This document shows, piece after piece, positions 52,327 to 61,452 of a DNA stretch of 61,562 bases; position 1 is the stretch's first letter; each line of letters begins with the position of its first letter. The notes beneath the pieces were generated by a model. It was given only the letters and a program-made list of their open reading frames with translations. It was not told where the DNA came from and searched no databases. The position numbers were made by a program, and so were the translations under genes. The DNA comes from DATGSL01 sp964645585 (GTDB taxonomy: Bacteria > Verrucomicrobiota > Verrucomicrobiia > Opitutales > T3Sed10-336): assembly GCA_964645585.1 (NCBI GenBank), contig CAZYAN010000023.1, positions 1 through 61,562 of the forward strand, written 5' to 3'.

Positions 52327-55269
52327 TCACTCCGGCGAGGCCGGGACGGTCCGGATCCGGTAGAATCGGCGACCGGCGACTGGACGGGGATCCGCGAGCA
52401 GATGCCCCTGCCCGGTCCCGGAAAATGTCCCGAGTGCAATCCATCCGGGCTCTCGGAGGTGATCCTTGCTTTCCAGAATGTAATTGATGCCGGGCAACGT
52501 AAAGGCGCGCACGGCGATGCCCTCAGCTTGCCGCACCACCGCCAGTTCCCAGGCCGCGGGCAGTTTGTCCGGTCCGATCAGCCGCTGGGCTCGAACCCGG
52601 AGATTGTCGATCTCGAACCACCCGCCCTCTGGTCCAGACGCATTGACGCGGACCCGTCCGAACCACTCAGAGCGGTCGAAGTCGTGCCGGAACCGCAACT
52701 TCTCTCCCGCCAGGGCACCGTCCACGAACAGGTCAAACCGGTTCGCGAAGGCGCCATCGAGATAGTGGACCACCCGGAGGCTGTGCCAATCTCCATCGAG
52801 GGGCGAAACCGGCACCCAGTTGGAACCGTCGTAGTAGCTCAGGAAGCCGGGATCGATTCCCCAGCCGAGAAGTCCCGCCTGCCGGGTACCCTCGACCGGC
52901 ATCAGGCTGAGATCGAGGGTGCGCTGGTTTGGGTCGGAGACTCGGATGTCGAGTTCTACACAGAGGAGCTCACCGGCGATTGCGGGAAATTGAAGCCAGT
53001 CACGGTCAAAGTTTCCGCTTCCGCGGACGCGGCGAAGGACCTTGTTGCCGTCAGTTTCATCGAGTGCAATCACCGCCGCCGGGGAAGTCGATTGCCATAG
53101 GGCTCCCTGTTCCAGCGGTCCCGGCGGATAGTGTTCCGCGTTCTCGAATCCTCCTGATTCAAACAGGACCGCAGGCGCGGCCCCGACCAATCCGCGTTCC
53201 CCGGGGGGCACCTCCTCGAGCGGTTCCGGGTCGACCCACATGGCGTCTCCGTCAATCGAATACGGAAGCCGAAACACCTCCCCGTCTCGGGTGGCAAAAT
53301 AAAAGCGCGAGGGCGATTCCTCCCGTCCATGGCCGTCGGCCCAGAAGGCGTAAAATCCGGGATGCGCGTTCAGCGGACGTCGCGGATAAGTGTGGTTGTA
53401 TTCCGAATCGCGTGTCAGTTGGCGCACCATCTCCCACGAATCGCCCTCGTCGCGGGAGATCCACATCGCCACTTCGCCGCCGGTGTTGTACGGTTGCGGT
53501 CCGGTCCCGGTGATCCCGATGATGCGCCACGTGCCGTCGGCCTCGATGTAGAGCGACGCGAAATCGTAATTGTTATCCGCCGTCGTCACGGGCCGCGTCA
53601 CCCATTCCGTCCCGGTCCAGCGGGCAATTGTGAATACTCTCGGATCGTTTTCCGGTCCGGAGGCCCAGCCCGGCGAGACGAGGTGCAGGATCACCGGGTG
53701 GCCGTCGGCGGTGTACTGGAGATCTTTGAGGTAGGCGAGCTTGAGCTGCGATTCGTACTCGACCGCGAGTGCAGGATTGCCGATCTCCGTCAGTGGAAGG
53801 TCGAGCAGCTCGCCTTGGACGTTCCGCCAGGTCTGGCCGCCGTCATCGCTCTCCATGTAATAGAGATTCGTCCGGTGATCCAACCCGCTGCCCAGCGGAC
53901 TCGACCCGTCGGGGTGATAATTGAACGCGGTGCCGATGGTCGCGCCGCGCGGCCAAGAGATCTGGTAGTGGCCATTGCGAACGTGCGCGAGCGGTCGCGG
54001 TTCGGTCCAAGCGGCGCCGTTTTCGCTGTTGGCGACGAACAGGCGCCGGCCCTGACTGTAGATCGTGTGCAAGAACACGAATCCGCCGGGTTCGACGTAC
54101 CAAGGCTGTGAATACGAAAAGTTCGTGACGGTCTGGAGGTGAAACGCATCGATCGAGTACGGTTCGGCGGACCTGTGAATATACGACGGCCGCCCGGTGC
54201 CGTGGGCATTCGAAAAGATCCAAATGTAGCCGTCCCGGTCGATAGCCATGGTCGGGTTGTCGTGCGCGTCATTTGTCTGCTTGTCGAGCAGGATTCGCGG
54301 CCGGGCGATTTTGCCTGTCTCGTGATCGAAGGCGCTGACCATGTGCAGGAGTCTGTTCTCGTCCTTTCTCCTCCCGCCGTAGGTGAAGAAGGTCGTATTG
54401 ACCTCGGGCGCGTAAATCGCGATTGGATGGTGCTGTTGCGGGTAGGTGCCAAGTCCGCCCGAATATTTGTGGAGCCCGTCGGAGGACCGTCCGTTCACGT
54501 ACCAAAGTCCGCGAAAGCCGTCGGTCTTTGCCAAGGTGCCGTTTGCAAACGGGAACGTCGGCTCGACGCCATCGGGCGGCTCGGGGAAGGCGTTGCGTAC
54601 CAGATCCGCGAGCTCCCCGTCTGTGAAGTGAAGAAAAGGCGAGGATACCGCGGGCACGCTTCCCGCGAACAACTCGAAAACACTCTCCGGGGAGAGCGCC
54701 TCTCCGTGGAATCGCACATCGCTCATCGCCCCGAAAACGCCATTGAGCAGGGGTTCGGTCGCACCGATATACAGAGGATCGTCACGGACCGGGATCCGGC
54801 CAGGGACGGTTGTTTGATCGACCTCGACGCCGTTGACGTAGAGGCGAATCGTTTGTCCGTCATACGTACCCGCGTAGTGAATCCAAGTATTTGCCGGCGG
54901 CGGTTCCGTGGAAGCATAGGTGTACCCGCCGTTTTGATACTCGACCAGCATCCGCACGTGATCATTAAAGAGATAGAGCGTGAAGAGCTGGCCGCGCTGC
55001 CCGCGATTGAGGAACGTCTGGATGCCGGACGCCACCTCGAGCCGAACCCAGGCTGCCACCGTAAGACCGTCGAGGTCGCGCAGTTCTTCGCTCAGTTCAA
55101 CTGTCGCGTAATCGGTCAAGCCGTTAAAGACGACGCCGTCGCCCGGAAGCAACTGGGCCTGGAGACCGCCCGCGGCCATGCAGGCAAATGCGCAGGCGAC
55201 GGCAACCGCGGCAGCGATCCAGCCGCGTGCAGACGCCTGCCGCGCTCTCCCCGAGGGGACGTGCGGCAT
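52327..55269 (-). CDS. Secreted LamG + BNR_4 propeller protein with extra C-terminal module, candidate polysaccharide lyase
   Basis: Protein of about 980 residues from ATG 55269 (MPHVPSGRARQASARGW); a GTG at 55317 is also open. A signal region ends near 'GGLQAQ'. LamG and BNR_4 domains follow in the same order as in the next gene and share long identical stretches ('KYSGGLGTYPQQH', 'DAHDNPTMAID', 'NAHGTGRPSYIHRS'). Beyond the propeller a module of about 230 residues ('LLGWGIDPGFLSYYDGSNWV', 'GEKLRFRHDF', 'EIDNLRVRAQRL') matches the C-terminal part of the upstream 949-aa protein. A final domain ends 'GRRFYRIRTVP'. The gap to the next gene is 26 bases. Confidence 0.8.
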   Translation of the reverse strand: MPHVPSGRARQASARGWIAAAVAVACAFACMAAGGLQAQLLPGDGVVFNGLTDYATVELSEELRDLDGLTVAAWVRLEVASGIQTFLNRGQRGQLFTLYLFNDHVRMLVEYQNGGYTYASTEPPPANTWIHYAGTYDGQTIRLYVNGVEVDQTTVPGRIPVRDDPLYIGATEPLLNGVFGAMSDVRFHGEALSPESVFELFAGSVPAVSSPFLHFTDGELADLVRNAFPEPPDGVEPTFPFANGTLAKTDGFRGLWYVNGRSSDGLHKYSGGLGTYPQQHHPIAIYAPEVNTTFFTYGGRRKDENRLLHMVSAFDHETGKIARPRILLDKQTNDAHDNPTMAIDRDGYIWIFSNAHGTGRPSYIHRSAEPYSIDAFHLQTVTNFSYSQPWYVEPGGFVFLHTIYSQGRRLFVANSENGAAWTEPRPLAHVRNGHYQISWPRGATIGTAFNYHPDGSSPLGSGLDHRTNLYYMESDDGGQTWRNVQGELLDLPLTEIGNPALAVEYESQLKLAYLKDLQYTADGHPVILHLVSPGWASGPENDPRVFTIARWTGTEWVTRPVTTADNNYDFASLYIEADGTWRIIGITGTGPQPYNTGGEVAMWISRDEGDSWEMVRQLTRDSEYNHTYPRRPLNAHPGFYAFWADGHGREESPSRFYFATRDGEVFRLPYSIDGDAMWVDPEPLEEVPPGERGLVGAAPAVLFESGGFENAEHYPPGPLEQGALWQSTSPAAVIALDETDGNKVLRRVRGSGNFDRDWLQFPAIAGELLCVELDIRVSDPNQRTLDLSLMPVEGTRQAGLLGWGIDPGFLSYYDGSNWVPVSPLDGDWHSLRVVHYLDGAFANRFDLFVDGALAGEKLRFRHDFDRSEWFGRVRVNASGPEGGWFEIDNLRVRAQRLIGPDKLPAAWELAVVRQAEGIAVRAFTLPGINYILESKDHLREPGWIALGTFSGTGQGHLLADPRPVAGRRFYRIRTVPASPE

Positions 55270-55345
55270 CGGTTGGTGAACGAGTGTTTCACCAGAAGCG
55301 TATGGGACAGCCTGCACAACGGGTGAGCGAAGAGCCGAAGCGCGT

Positions 55346-58195
55346 TTACTCGGTCGGAGGGATCGTCGTCACCCGATAGAAACGCCGCTCGCCGGTGCCG
55401 CCGGGATCGTCGACCGCAACTGGAAACCCGGTCCCGGCCACCGAATCCAGATCCGCCCATTCCCCGGATCCGAGATCGTCGGTGTACCTGACGAGGTATT
55501 GATAACCTAAATACGTTTCAAATTGGATGGAAGCGCCGTCATCGTCACGGTCGAGACCGGCGATAACCGGAAGGGGCAGGTAATCGGCGCCGACAAGCGG
55601 ATGCGCGATGATCCGCAAGTTATCGATTTCTCCGTACTGTCCGGCGGCCGCTTGGGAAGCGTTCACCCGCAGGCGCGGCGACTGCATCACATCGGCGTGG
55701 CGGAAGACTAATTTTTCGCCGACCAGCTCACCATCAATGAACACATCGAAGGTATTGGCGTACCGGCCGGTGAAGTAGTTGACGACGCGATAGTGATACC
55801 AGCGGTTTGCCTCCAGGGGAGAAACGGCCACCCATGCGCTTCCGTTATAGTGGGTGAATTGACCCGGGATCGTTCCCCAGCCGAGAAAGCTCGCCGCGCG
55901 CGCGCCGGAAGCGGTTTCATACAGGTCGATGTTAATGGTCCGAACGTCCGCGGCGGAGACGCGAATATCCGCTTCATAGATAAGGATACCGCCTTCCACC
56001 ATCGGAAAATCGAGTTCCAGGGAGCCGCCGGCGGTCCTTCGCAGCACCTGGTTGTACGGCGCTTCGACCGCGGCGATTTCCGCTTGCGGGTCGCCTGTCC
56101 GCCACTGCCAGCCTCCGTCCCCGACCGGGGCAAGCGGTCCTGGCGCAAAGAACGCGGGATTCTCAAAGCCGTGAGAGTCGTAGACGACTGCCGGCGAGGA
56201 GGCGATCGTCGAATAGACGCGCGGATCGCCGTACATGAACTTGGCCACAGTCACCGCATTCTCAGCTCCCGCCTCGATACGCACGTTCGCGTCCTTTGGC
56301 ATTTGATCGTACGTGACGGTCCAGAAGCTCTCGTCACCGGCGAACTGCAGCGCGTCCGACACATCCGCTCCATTGACCGCCAGGGAGATCGCGTTGCTGG
56401 AAACACCGAGCGGGCTTCTCACTTCAAAAGTCATGACAGCTGGCACTGCTCCCTCGATGAATCCGTTCGGCTCGGGGAAAATGTTGCGGATCTCAGGATA
56501 GGCACTCCATACCGGCGCTGTGCCGTATTCATAGACGGCGAAATTGTCGATGTTGTACTGACCGCCTCCTGTGCGGATGCCAACCTCACCGGCATCGAGG
56601 TGCGCCGCGCTCGCGGCGGGCGAAAGCACCACCGTATGATCGAAGTCCGGCGCGGAAAAATCGTTTTGCGATCCGTATCCGCGAAGCCGGAGTTCAATGT
56701 GGCGTTCCCACTCCTCGCCCGCGTTGCGCACGTCGAGCTGCAAGTGAGCCCATGCGTCGATGACGGGGAGCGCGGAAAGAAACGTTTCATCGAACTCGAG
56801 CGGTCCGGCCGTTCCCGTTGCGATGCTCGAGCCGGTCCAGACTCTCAGACGCACCCGGTCGGTCAGTGTCACACGAATCGATTGATCCGTCGCGCGGTTG
56901 GCGCGAACAATGAACGTGATGCTTCCGCCCACCCGGTGGTCCATAACGACCGAAAAATCCTGGAATGTCCGCGTGCCGGGTGCTCCGTCCGGGTCGTAGA
57001 TCATATTGCTCGTACTCCCGCCGAGCACGTAGCCGCCGCGACCGATCCCCTCATCCCAGTCATCGACGAACAAGAATGACCCCGTTGTGACCGTGAAGTT
57101 GCCAGTCAGTGCATCCTCCGACGCGAAATCGATCAAATCGACAAGCGGAACCGGCTTGGGCGGGACGTTGGTCTGAAACGAAACCGTTCGAGTGGTGATT
57201 TCGCCGGTCAGCGAGACAATTTCGATCTCGGCCGTGTAGGCGGTGTTCTCTTCAAGATCCGCATGGACGATAATCCGGTCGGTCGGATCGCCCCCGACCG
57301 CGAGCCCGGCGGAGACATCAAGCCCGTTCAGCCTGACGGTGATGTCGGAGGGGTCGATGCCAGATGGCGCGAGCGCGCGAAAGGTGAAGCCATTGGCGGC
57401 ATCGTGATACAGGGCGTTCGGTGCCGGCTGAAAATCGGCCAGTTCCGGGTGCGGGCGTCTGTCCGGCGCGGTTCCGTATTCGTAAATCGCAAAATTGTCG
57501 GTATTGTTGGCCGCCCCGAGCATCCAGATGCCGACTTCGCCCGGCTCGAGATAGGGTGCCGACTGTTCGGGGCTGAGCAGAATTTCGTGTACGAATACCA
57601 AAGTCGACTCATCGAATCGCGCTTGCGAATTGTAGCCGCGGAGGATCAGCCCGACTTGGTCCCCCGCGGAACCGACATTGCTGACGTCGAGTTCAAGATG
57701 CGCCCAGTCGTGCCAAAGCGCTCCGAGGGTTTCGTCGTAGGCAACCGTGCCGATCGGCTGGTAATCCGCCACATTGGCGCCGAGCCAGACGCGGACCCGG
57801 TTTCGGCCGGTAACCAGCAAGCGGATACTGTCGCCGCGGGAAGCGCTTCCCCGCACGAGGAAACCGACGCTGCTGCCGCCGCGGCTGTCGAGAGCGATTG
57901 TGAAGTCTCCGAACGTCTGTGTCCCTGGAACGCCATCGGTATCGTAAACGAGATTCGAGGTGTTTCCGATGTCGGGCGGCAGGTGCATGTAACCGCCCCG
58001 CCCGATACCGCCGTCGTCATTACTCGAGTGCGCAATGGTGAGATCCGGCCATCCGGTTGCCACGGTGAAGTTCTGACTGTAATCAGAGGGACTGGCGAAT
58101 TCGAGCAGCGGCACGAGTTCCGCGGCCGACGCGGGAGCGGCGATGGAGGCCGCGGCAAGGAGACTGAGCATCGAGGAGAGAGATGTTCTTTTCAT
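55346..58195 (-). CDS. Secreted multi-domain protein with two beta-sandwich repeats and shared C-terminal module
   Basis: Protein of 949 residues starting MKRTSLSSMLSLLAAASIAA, a signal peptide ending near 'APASA'. Two tandem repeats of about 300 residues (from about 28 and about 340) share 'GIGRGGY', 'NxxYDxDGxPGTxTFxDF', 'DxRxGxSxxFxVR' and 'GEVGIxxxGxxxNxDNFAxYEYGT' patterns; these look like jelly-roll carbohydrate-binding sandwiches. The C-terminal third ('FLGWGTIPGQFTHYNGSAWV', 'GEKLVFRH', 'YGEIDNLRIIAHPL') is homologous to the tail of the next gene product. It ends 'ERRFYRVTTIP'. No catalytic motif is recognised. It is the second gene of the operon, 65 bases after the pseudopilin. Confidence 0.78.
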   Translation of the reverse strand: MKRTSLSSMLSLLAAASIAAPASAAELVPLLEFASPSDYSQNFTVATGWPDLTIAHSSNDDGGIGRGGYMHLPPDIGNTSNLVYDTDGVPGTQTFGDFTIALDSRGGSSVGFLVRGSASRGDSIRLLVTGRNRVRVWLGANVADYQPIGTVAYDETLGALWHDWAHLELDVSNVGSAGDQVGLILRGYNSQARFDESTLVFVHEILLSPEQSAPYLEPGEVGIWMLGAANNTDNFAIYEYGTAPDRRPHPELADFQPAPNALYHDAANGFTFRALAPSGIDPSDITVRLNGLDVSAGLAVGGDPTDRIIVHADLEENTAYTAEIEIVSLTGEITTRTVSFQTNVPPKPVPLVDLIDFASEDALTGNFTVTTGSFLFVDDWDEGIGRGGYVLGGSTSNMIYDPDGAPGTRTFQDFSVVMDHRVGGSITFIVRANRATDQSIRVTLTDRVRLRVWTGSSIATGTAGPLEFDETFLSALPVIDAWAHLQLDVRNAGEEWERHIELRLRGYGSQNDFSAPDFDHTVVLSPAASAAHLDAGEVGIRTGGGQYNIDNFAVYEYGTAPVWSAYPEIRNIFPEPNGFIEGAVPAVMTFEVRSPLGVSSNAISLAVNGADVSDALQFAGDESFWTVTYDQMPKDANVRIEAGAENAVTVAKFMYGDPRVYSTIASSPAVVYDSHGFENPAFFAPGPLAPVGDGGWQWRTGDPQAEIAAVEAPYNQVLRRTAGGSLELDFPMVEGGILIYEADIRVSAADVRTINIDLYETASGARAASFLGWGTIPGQFTHYNGSAWVAVSPLEANRWYHYRVVNYFTGRYANTFDVFIDGELVGEKLVFRHADVMQSPRLRVNASQAAAGQYGEIDNLRIIAHPLVGADYLPLPVIAGLDRDDDGASIQFETYLGYQYLVRYTDDLGSGEWADLDSVAGTGFPVAVDDPGGTGERRFYRVTTIPPTE

Positions 58196-58260
58196 GAGAT
58201 TTGGGAGGGTGTGGGTGGGTTCACGGTGGGAAAGCTTTCCAGGGATAAGCGCCGGTACCT

Positions 58261-59007
58261 TCAAAGCTGGTCGAGCTCCTCGTAAAGCCGCATCAAAATC
58301 TGGGCTCCTGGATCGCCGGACCCGATCCTGCTGGTGAGGGGCCCTGGCGCTGTCCATCGAACGGAGCCGTTTCCAAAAAGCCGGTTGTACCCGAGCCCGT
58401 CATGAACCGGCCCGATCCGCGTCGCGAGTCCGCCTCCAGAGAAGTTTTCAACGCCGACGAAATCGCTGTAGATGACAATATTCATCAACTCCGTGGCGCC
58501 TTCGGTCGGACGCTCGATATCGTCGGTCAGTTTCCAATGCGGATTCACGACATACCGTGCTGGAAATGACCCGCGGCGCCGACGGCCTTCCGAATCGACG
58601 TTGCCGTTACCGTCATACGCCAATGCTTCATTTGGATCCACGTCGCGACTCGGACAAAAGAAAATAGCATCATCATCCACGTAGTTGTACTGGAGCAAGA
58701 GACCGAGGTTGACGTATTGTCCGCCATAATGGAGCCAATAGGAGGTAAACGAAGATGACGTCCGCGTGATCGGCGGCAACGCGTCTTCATGATCGCCGGA
58801 GTAAAGATGCACTCCCGTGCCGACCTGGCGGAGATTGTTCGCGCACACCGCGATGCGAGCTCGCTCGCGAGCCGCGCCGACCACCGGAATCAAGATGGCG
58901 GCGAGGATCCCGATGATGGCGATCACAGTCAAAAGTTCTATCAAGGTGAATCCCGGCGGGGCGAAGGGCCGATCCGGGCGGAGCGGAGGGGACGCGGTAT
59001 GGTTCAT
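58261..59007 (-). CDS. Type II/IV pseudopilin, H-X9-DG family
   Basis: Protein of 248 residues starting MNHTASPPLRPDRPFAPPG. The prepilin signal ends in Gly before FTLIELLTVIAIIG, identical over the helix to the pseudopilin at 3163-3954. 'CANNLRQVGTGVHLYSGDHE' follows. The C-terminal motif is 'HDGLGYNRLFGNGSVRW', with Asn-Gly in place of Asp-Gly. It is the first gene of the operon that runs to the lactate permease, and is divergent from a PilT/GspE-type ATPase gene. It may form a short pseudopilus that helps export or display the large proteins encoded after it (inferred). Confidence 0.88.
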   Translation of the reverse strand: MNHTASPPLRPDRPFAPPGFTLIELLTVIAIIGILAAILIPVVGAARERARIAVCANNLRQVGTGVHLYSGDHEDALPPITRTSSSFTSYWLHYGGQYVNLGLLLQYNYVDDDAIFFCPSRDVDPNEALAYDGNGNVDSEGRRRRGSFPARYVVNPHWKLTDDIERPTEGATELMNIVIYSDFVGVENFSGGGLATRIGPVHDGLGYNRLFGNGSVRWTAPGPLTSRIGSGDPGAQILMRLYEELDQL

Positions 59008-59358
59008 GGCGGCTTCGAAAGCGGATTGATCCGGATGCGGCACCACCCGGACATCTGGTTCTGCGACAAAGTCTTGCCACGAGGAAGCAGCCGGGTCAAC
59101 AAAAACAACCTGAAAATGAATACTTATTAATCGGAGTTATGAGGCGAGCGAAGCACCGAAAACTAAAAGAAGTCTGTCCGAGGGAAGATTCCGGCCGATT
59201 GCGGCGGCGCTGCCTCAAAGCTCCTTCCCCGGGTAAGCCATTTTCAAGTTTGTTTAACAAGGTTGATCTTGTCACAGCATCACGAGAATCTGAATACTTT
59301 ACCCGCTATGAACGCCGCCGACGCCTCACCGCCCGTGCCTCCGCCTTTTGCTTAAGGA
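59008..59358. other. Divergent control region between pseudopilin operon and secretion ATPase
   Basis: About 350 bases between start codons on opposite strands. An AT-rich patch near 59115-59130 ('ATGAATACTTATTAATCGG') could hold promoter elements, but no confident -35/-10 pair can be named. The plus-strand frame 59139-59402 inside it has no recognisable product. Confidence 0.45.
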
Positions 59359-60438
59359 ATGCCGTCCGGGATGGACACCCACGCCCGCAGCGGGGTTTAT
59401 GAGGAATGGACTTCATTCATTGGAGGCATCGTCGCCAAAGGGGGAATTTCCGACATCATCCTGACGAGCTGGGGCCGCTGCACCGCGCGGCGCAACGGAC
59501 AGCTTGAAGGAATTCCGATTCCGGCCGCGCTTCAGGGGGAGGATCCATTCTCGGTTTTCACCTCGCACCTTTTTTCGTCTTCCGACACATCCGACCAAGG
59601 AAGCCAGGAAGCGATCATCGCCATCGGCGGCCAGCGTCTGCGGGCGGTGGAGATCCGCTGTGACCACGGGATGACCGGCGGACGCGAGATCACCTTGCGC
59701 GTCATCCCTCAGACCATTCCTTCCATCGCGGATATCTCCTTCCCTTCCTCGCTGGTCGACCGATTCATCGCGAATGAAGGCGGATTGATGATTCTAGCCG
59801 GAGCGACCGGATCAGGCAAGAGCACCAGTATCGCGGCCATGCTTCAGGAAGCGGCGGAACGAAAACCGCTCCGGATCATTTCGATCGAAGATCCGATCGA
59901 GTACCGCTTTCAAGATACCGCTGTCGGTTCGATTTTCACGCAGCGCCAGCTCGGCCGCGATTCTCCGGATTATGTTTCCGCATTGAAGCGCGCCTTGCGG
60001 ATGAATCCCGATGTGATCTTTGTTGGAGAAATCCGCGATGTCCGGGTCGCGGAGATGGTCATCGAAGCCGCATCGACCGGACACCGAGTACTTACGACGA
60101 TGCACGGCGGCGATCCGATCACAGCCGTGCGCCGTCTTCTTTCGATGGCCGCCGCGGCCGGCATGCCTTCCCCGGTGGACAGCCTCGCCGATTGTTTTGA
60201 AGCTTGCGTGGCCCAAAAGCTGATCAGCTTCGGAAAGGAGCACCCGCGCGTAGCGATCCATGAGGCGCTCACACGCACCACGGGCGTCATTGGAAAGCTC
60301 CGGCAAAACCAGATCAGCACGCTTACGAGCGATATTGAAACCGGCCGCCATGCGGGGATGATCACGTTCAAGCTCTCTCTCGCGGCCCGCCAGCAGGAAG
60401 GCAAAATTCCAGAAGGCGCTACCGTGCCCAATTATTGA
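59359..60438 (+). CDS. Type II/IV secretion ATPase (PilT/GspE superfamily)
   Basis: Protein of 359 residues. The ATG at 59359 abuts an AAGGA; the ATG at 59371 would place that AAGGA 12 bases upstream and is equally possible. Walker A GATGSGKST (148-156), Asp box 'IISIEDPIEY' (173-182), Walker B 'NPDVIFVGEIRD' (216-227) and His box 'GHRVLTTMHG' (241-250) are intact. Length matches PilT, but the PilT C-terminal AIRNLIRE-type motif is missing. It would power pilus retraction or pseudopilus assembly at the inner membrane. It faces the pseudopilin operon and is followed 9 bases later by a GYF_2-domain protein. Confidence 0.88.
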   Translation: MPSGMDTHARSGVYEEWTSFIGGIVAKGGISDIILTSWGRCTARRNGQLEGIPIPAALQGEDPFSVFTSHLFSSSDTSDQGSQEAIIAIGGQRLRAVEIRCDHGMTGGREITLRVIPQTIPSIADISFPSSLVDRFIANEGGLMILAGATGSGKSTSIAAMLQEAAERKPLRIISIEDPIEYRFQDTAVGSIFTQRQLGRDSPDYVSALKRALRMNPDVIFVGEIRDVRVAEMVIEAASTGHRVLTTMHGGDPITAVRRLLSMAAAAGMPSPVDSLADCFEACVAQKLISFGKEHPRVAIHEALTRTTGVIGKLRQNQISTLTSDIETGRHAGMITFKLSLAARQQEGKIPEGATVPNY

Positions 60439-60446
60439 TCCAATTT

Positions 60447-61418
60447 ATGGGTACGCAGATTTTTATTCGAAGGAAAAGTGATTCTACCCGTCAGGAAGGT
60501 CCTTTCACCCAAGAGGAGTTCCTCAAAATGGTGGATTCCGGCTCCATTCTGTTTGGTGACTACGCGTGGAAAACAGGGATGGCAAATTGGGTGCTGGCCG
60601 GCTCACTCGCTCTCGCGTTTCGGCCCCGCTCTGTCAGCGGAGACAATCGCGTGCCGCCGGATTTGGCTTTCGGGCAGCGTCTTCCATCGGACGAAGCCGA
60701 GCTCCGTGAGCTGTTCTTGCGAATCGATCATGTGCGTGTTTTTCCGTCCATTCCCGATGAATGTGCTGAAACCACGATCCCGTTGACCCTTCTTCTCTCC
60801 GCGAGCAGCCAGCTGCCCGGCGGAAAAGTCTGGCGGCGGCTCGCGACCGACTTGACCCGTCTCTTCGCGGCCCGCGTCCGTTTCGAGCAAGCGGGCCTGC
60901 TCCATCCGCATCCGGTTCGCCTACTGCTGGGCGAGAAAAGTTTTGACCATGAACTCGCGGATGACGAGATCGCACTGCTTGCCTGTGAAGAGCTGAAACG
61001 GCGGGCCGTGCAGCTCGGCGCCGATTTGCTTGTCGACTATCGGGTCCGATACGAATTCGTCACCGACCGGTCGCAGGCGCATGAACCGACCGTTTCGGTC
61101 ATCATTGTTTCCGCGGTCGCCGGAATGACCGCCGAGACAGCCAAGGCGCGACGCGCTCGCTTCGCCCGCCATAAGGAGGAAGCGGCACCGGCCGCCCCGA
61201 CAGAGGGCGCCAGCTTGGATGGTCTCCGAGCCGAGCTGGCCGAACGAGAGCGTCAACTGGAAGAGCGAGAAGCTTTTCTGATGGATGCCGAGGCTCGGTT
61301 GATGAACAAGATCGAAGAGCAGCAAACCAAAGAAGTCGAGCTGGCCCAACGGGAAGACAACGTCCGAGCCATGGAGACTGCCGTCCAAGCCAAAGGTCAA
61401 CCCCTCGAGAAAGGTTGA
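60447..61418 (+). CDS. GYF_2-domain protein with C-terminal coiled coil
   Basis: Protein of about 323 residues starting MGTQIFIRRK at 60447; the frame is open from 60435. The N-terminal 50 residues have the GYF_2 pattern ('GPFTQEEFLKMVDSGSILFG', 'YAWKTGMANWVLAG'), a fold that binds partner proteins. Residues of about 85-230 have no recognised family. The C-terminal 80 residues are rich in Glu, Arg, Ala and Lys with a heptad-like repeat ('LRAELAERERQLEEREAFL'), a probable coiled coil. Short spacing after the secretion ATPase gene (9 bases) suggests a joint role, perhaps as an adaptor. Confidence 0.7.
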   Translation: MGTQIFIRRKSDSTRQEGPFTQEEFLKMVDSGSILFGDYAWKTGMANWVLAGSLALAFRPRSVSGDNRVPPDLAFGQRLPSDEAELRELFLRIDHVRVFPSIPDECAETTIPLTLLLSASSQLPGGKVWRRLATDLTRLFAARVRFEQAGLLHPHPVRLLLGEKSFDHELADDEIALLACEELKRRAVQLGADLLVDYRVRYEFVTDRSQAHEPTVSVIIVSAVAGMTAETAKARRARFARHKEEAAPAAPTEGASLDGLRAELAERERQLEEREAFLMDAEARLMNKIEEQQTKEVELAQREDNVRAMETAVQAKGQPLEKG

Positions 61419-61452
61419 CGTTCAATTGACGCCCGCGATTGGATCCTGACGA

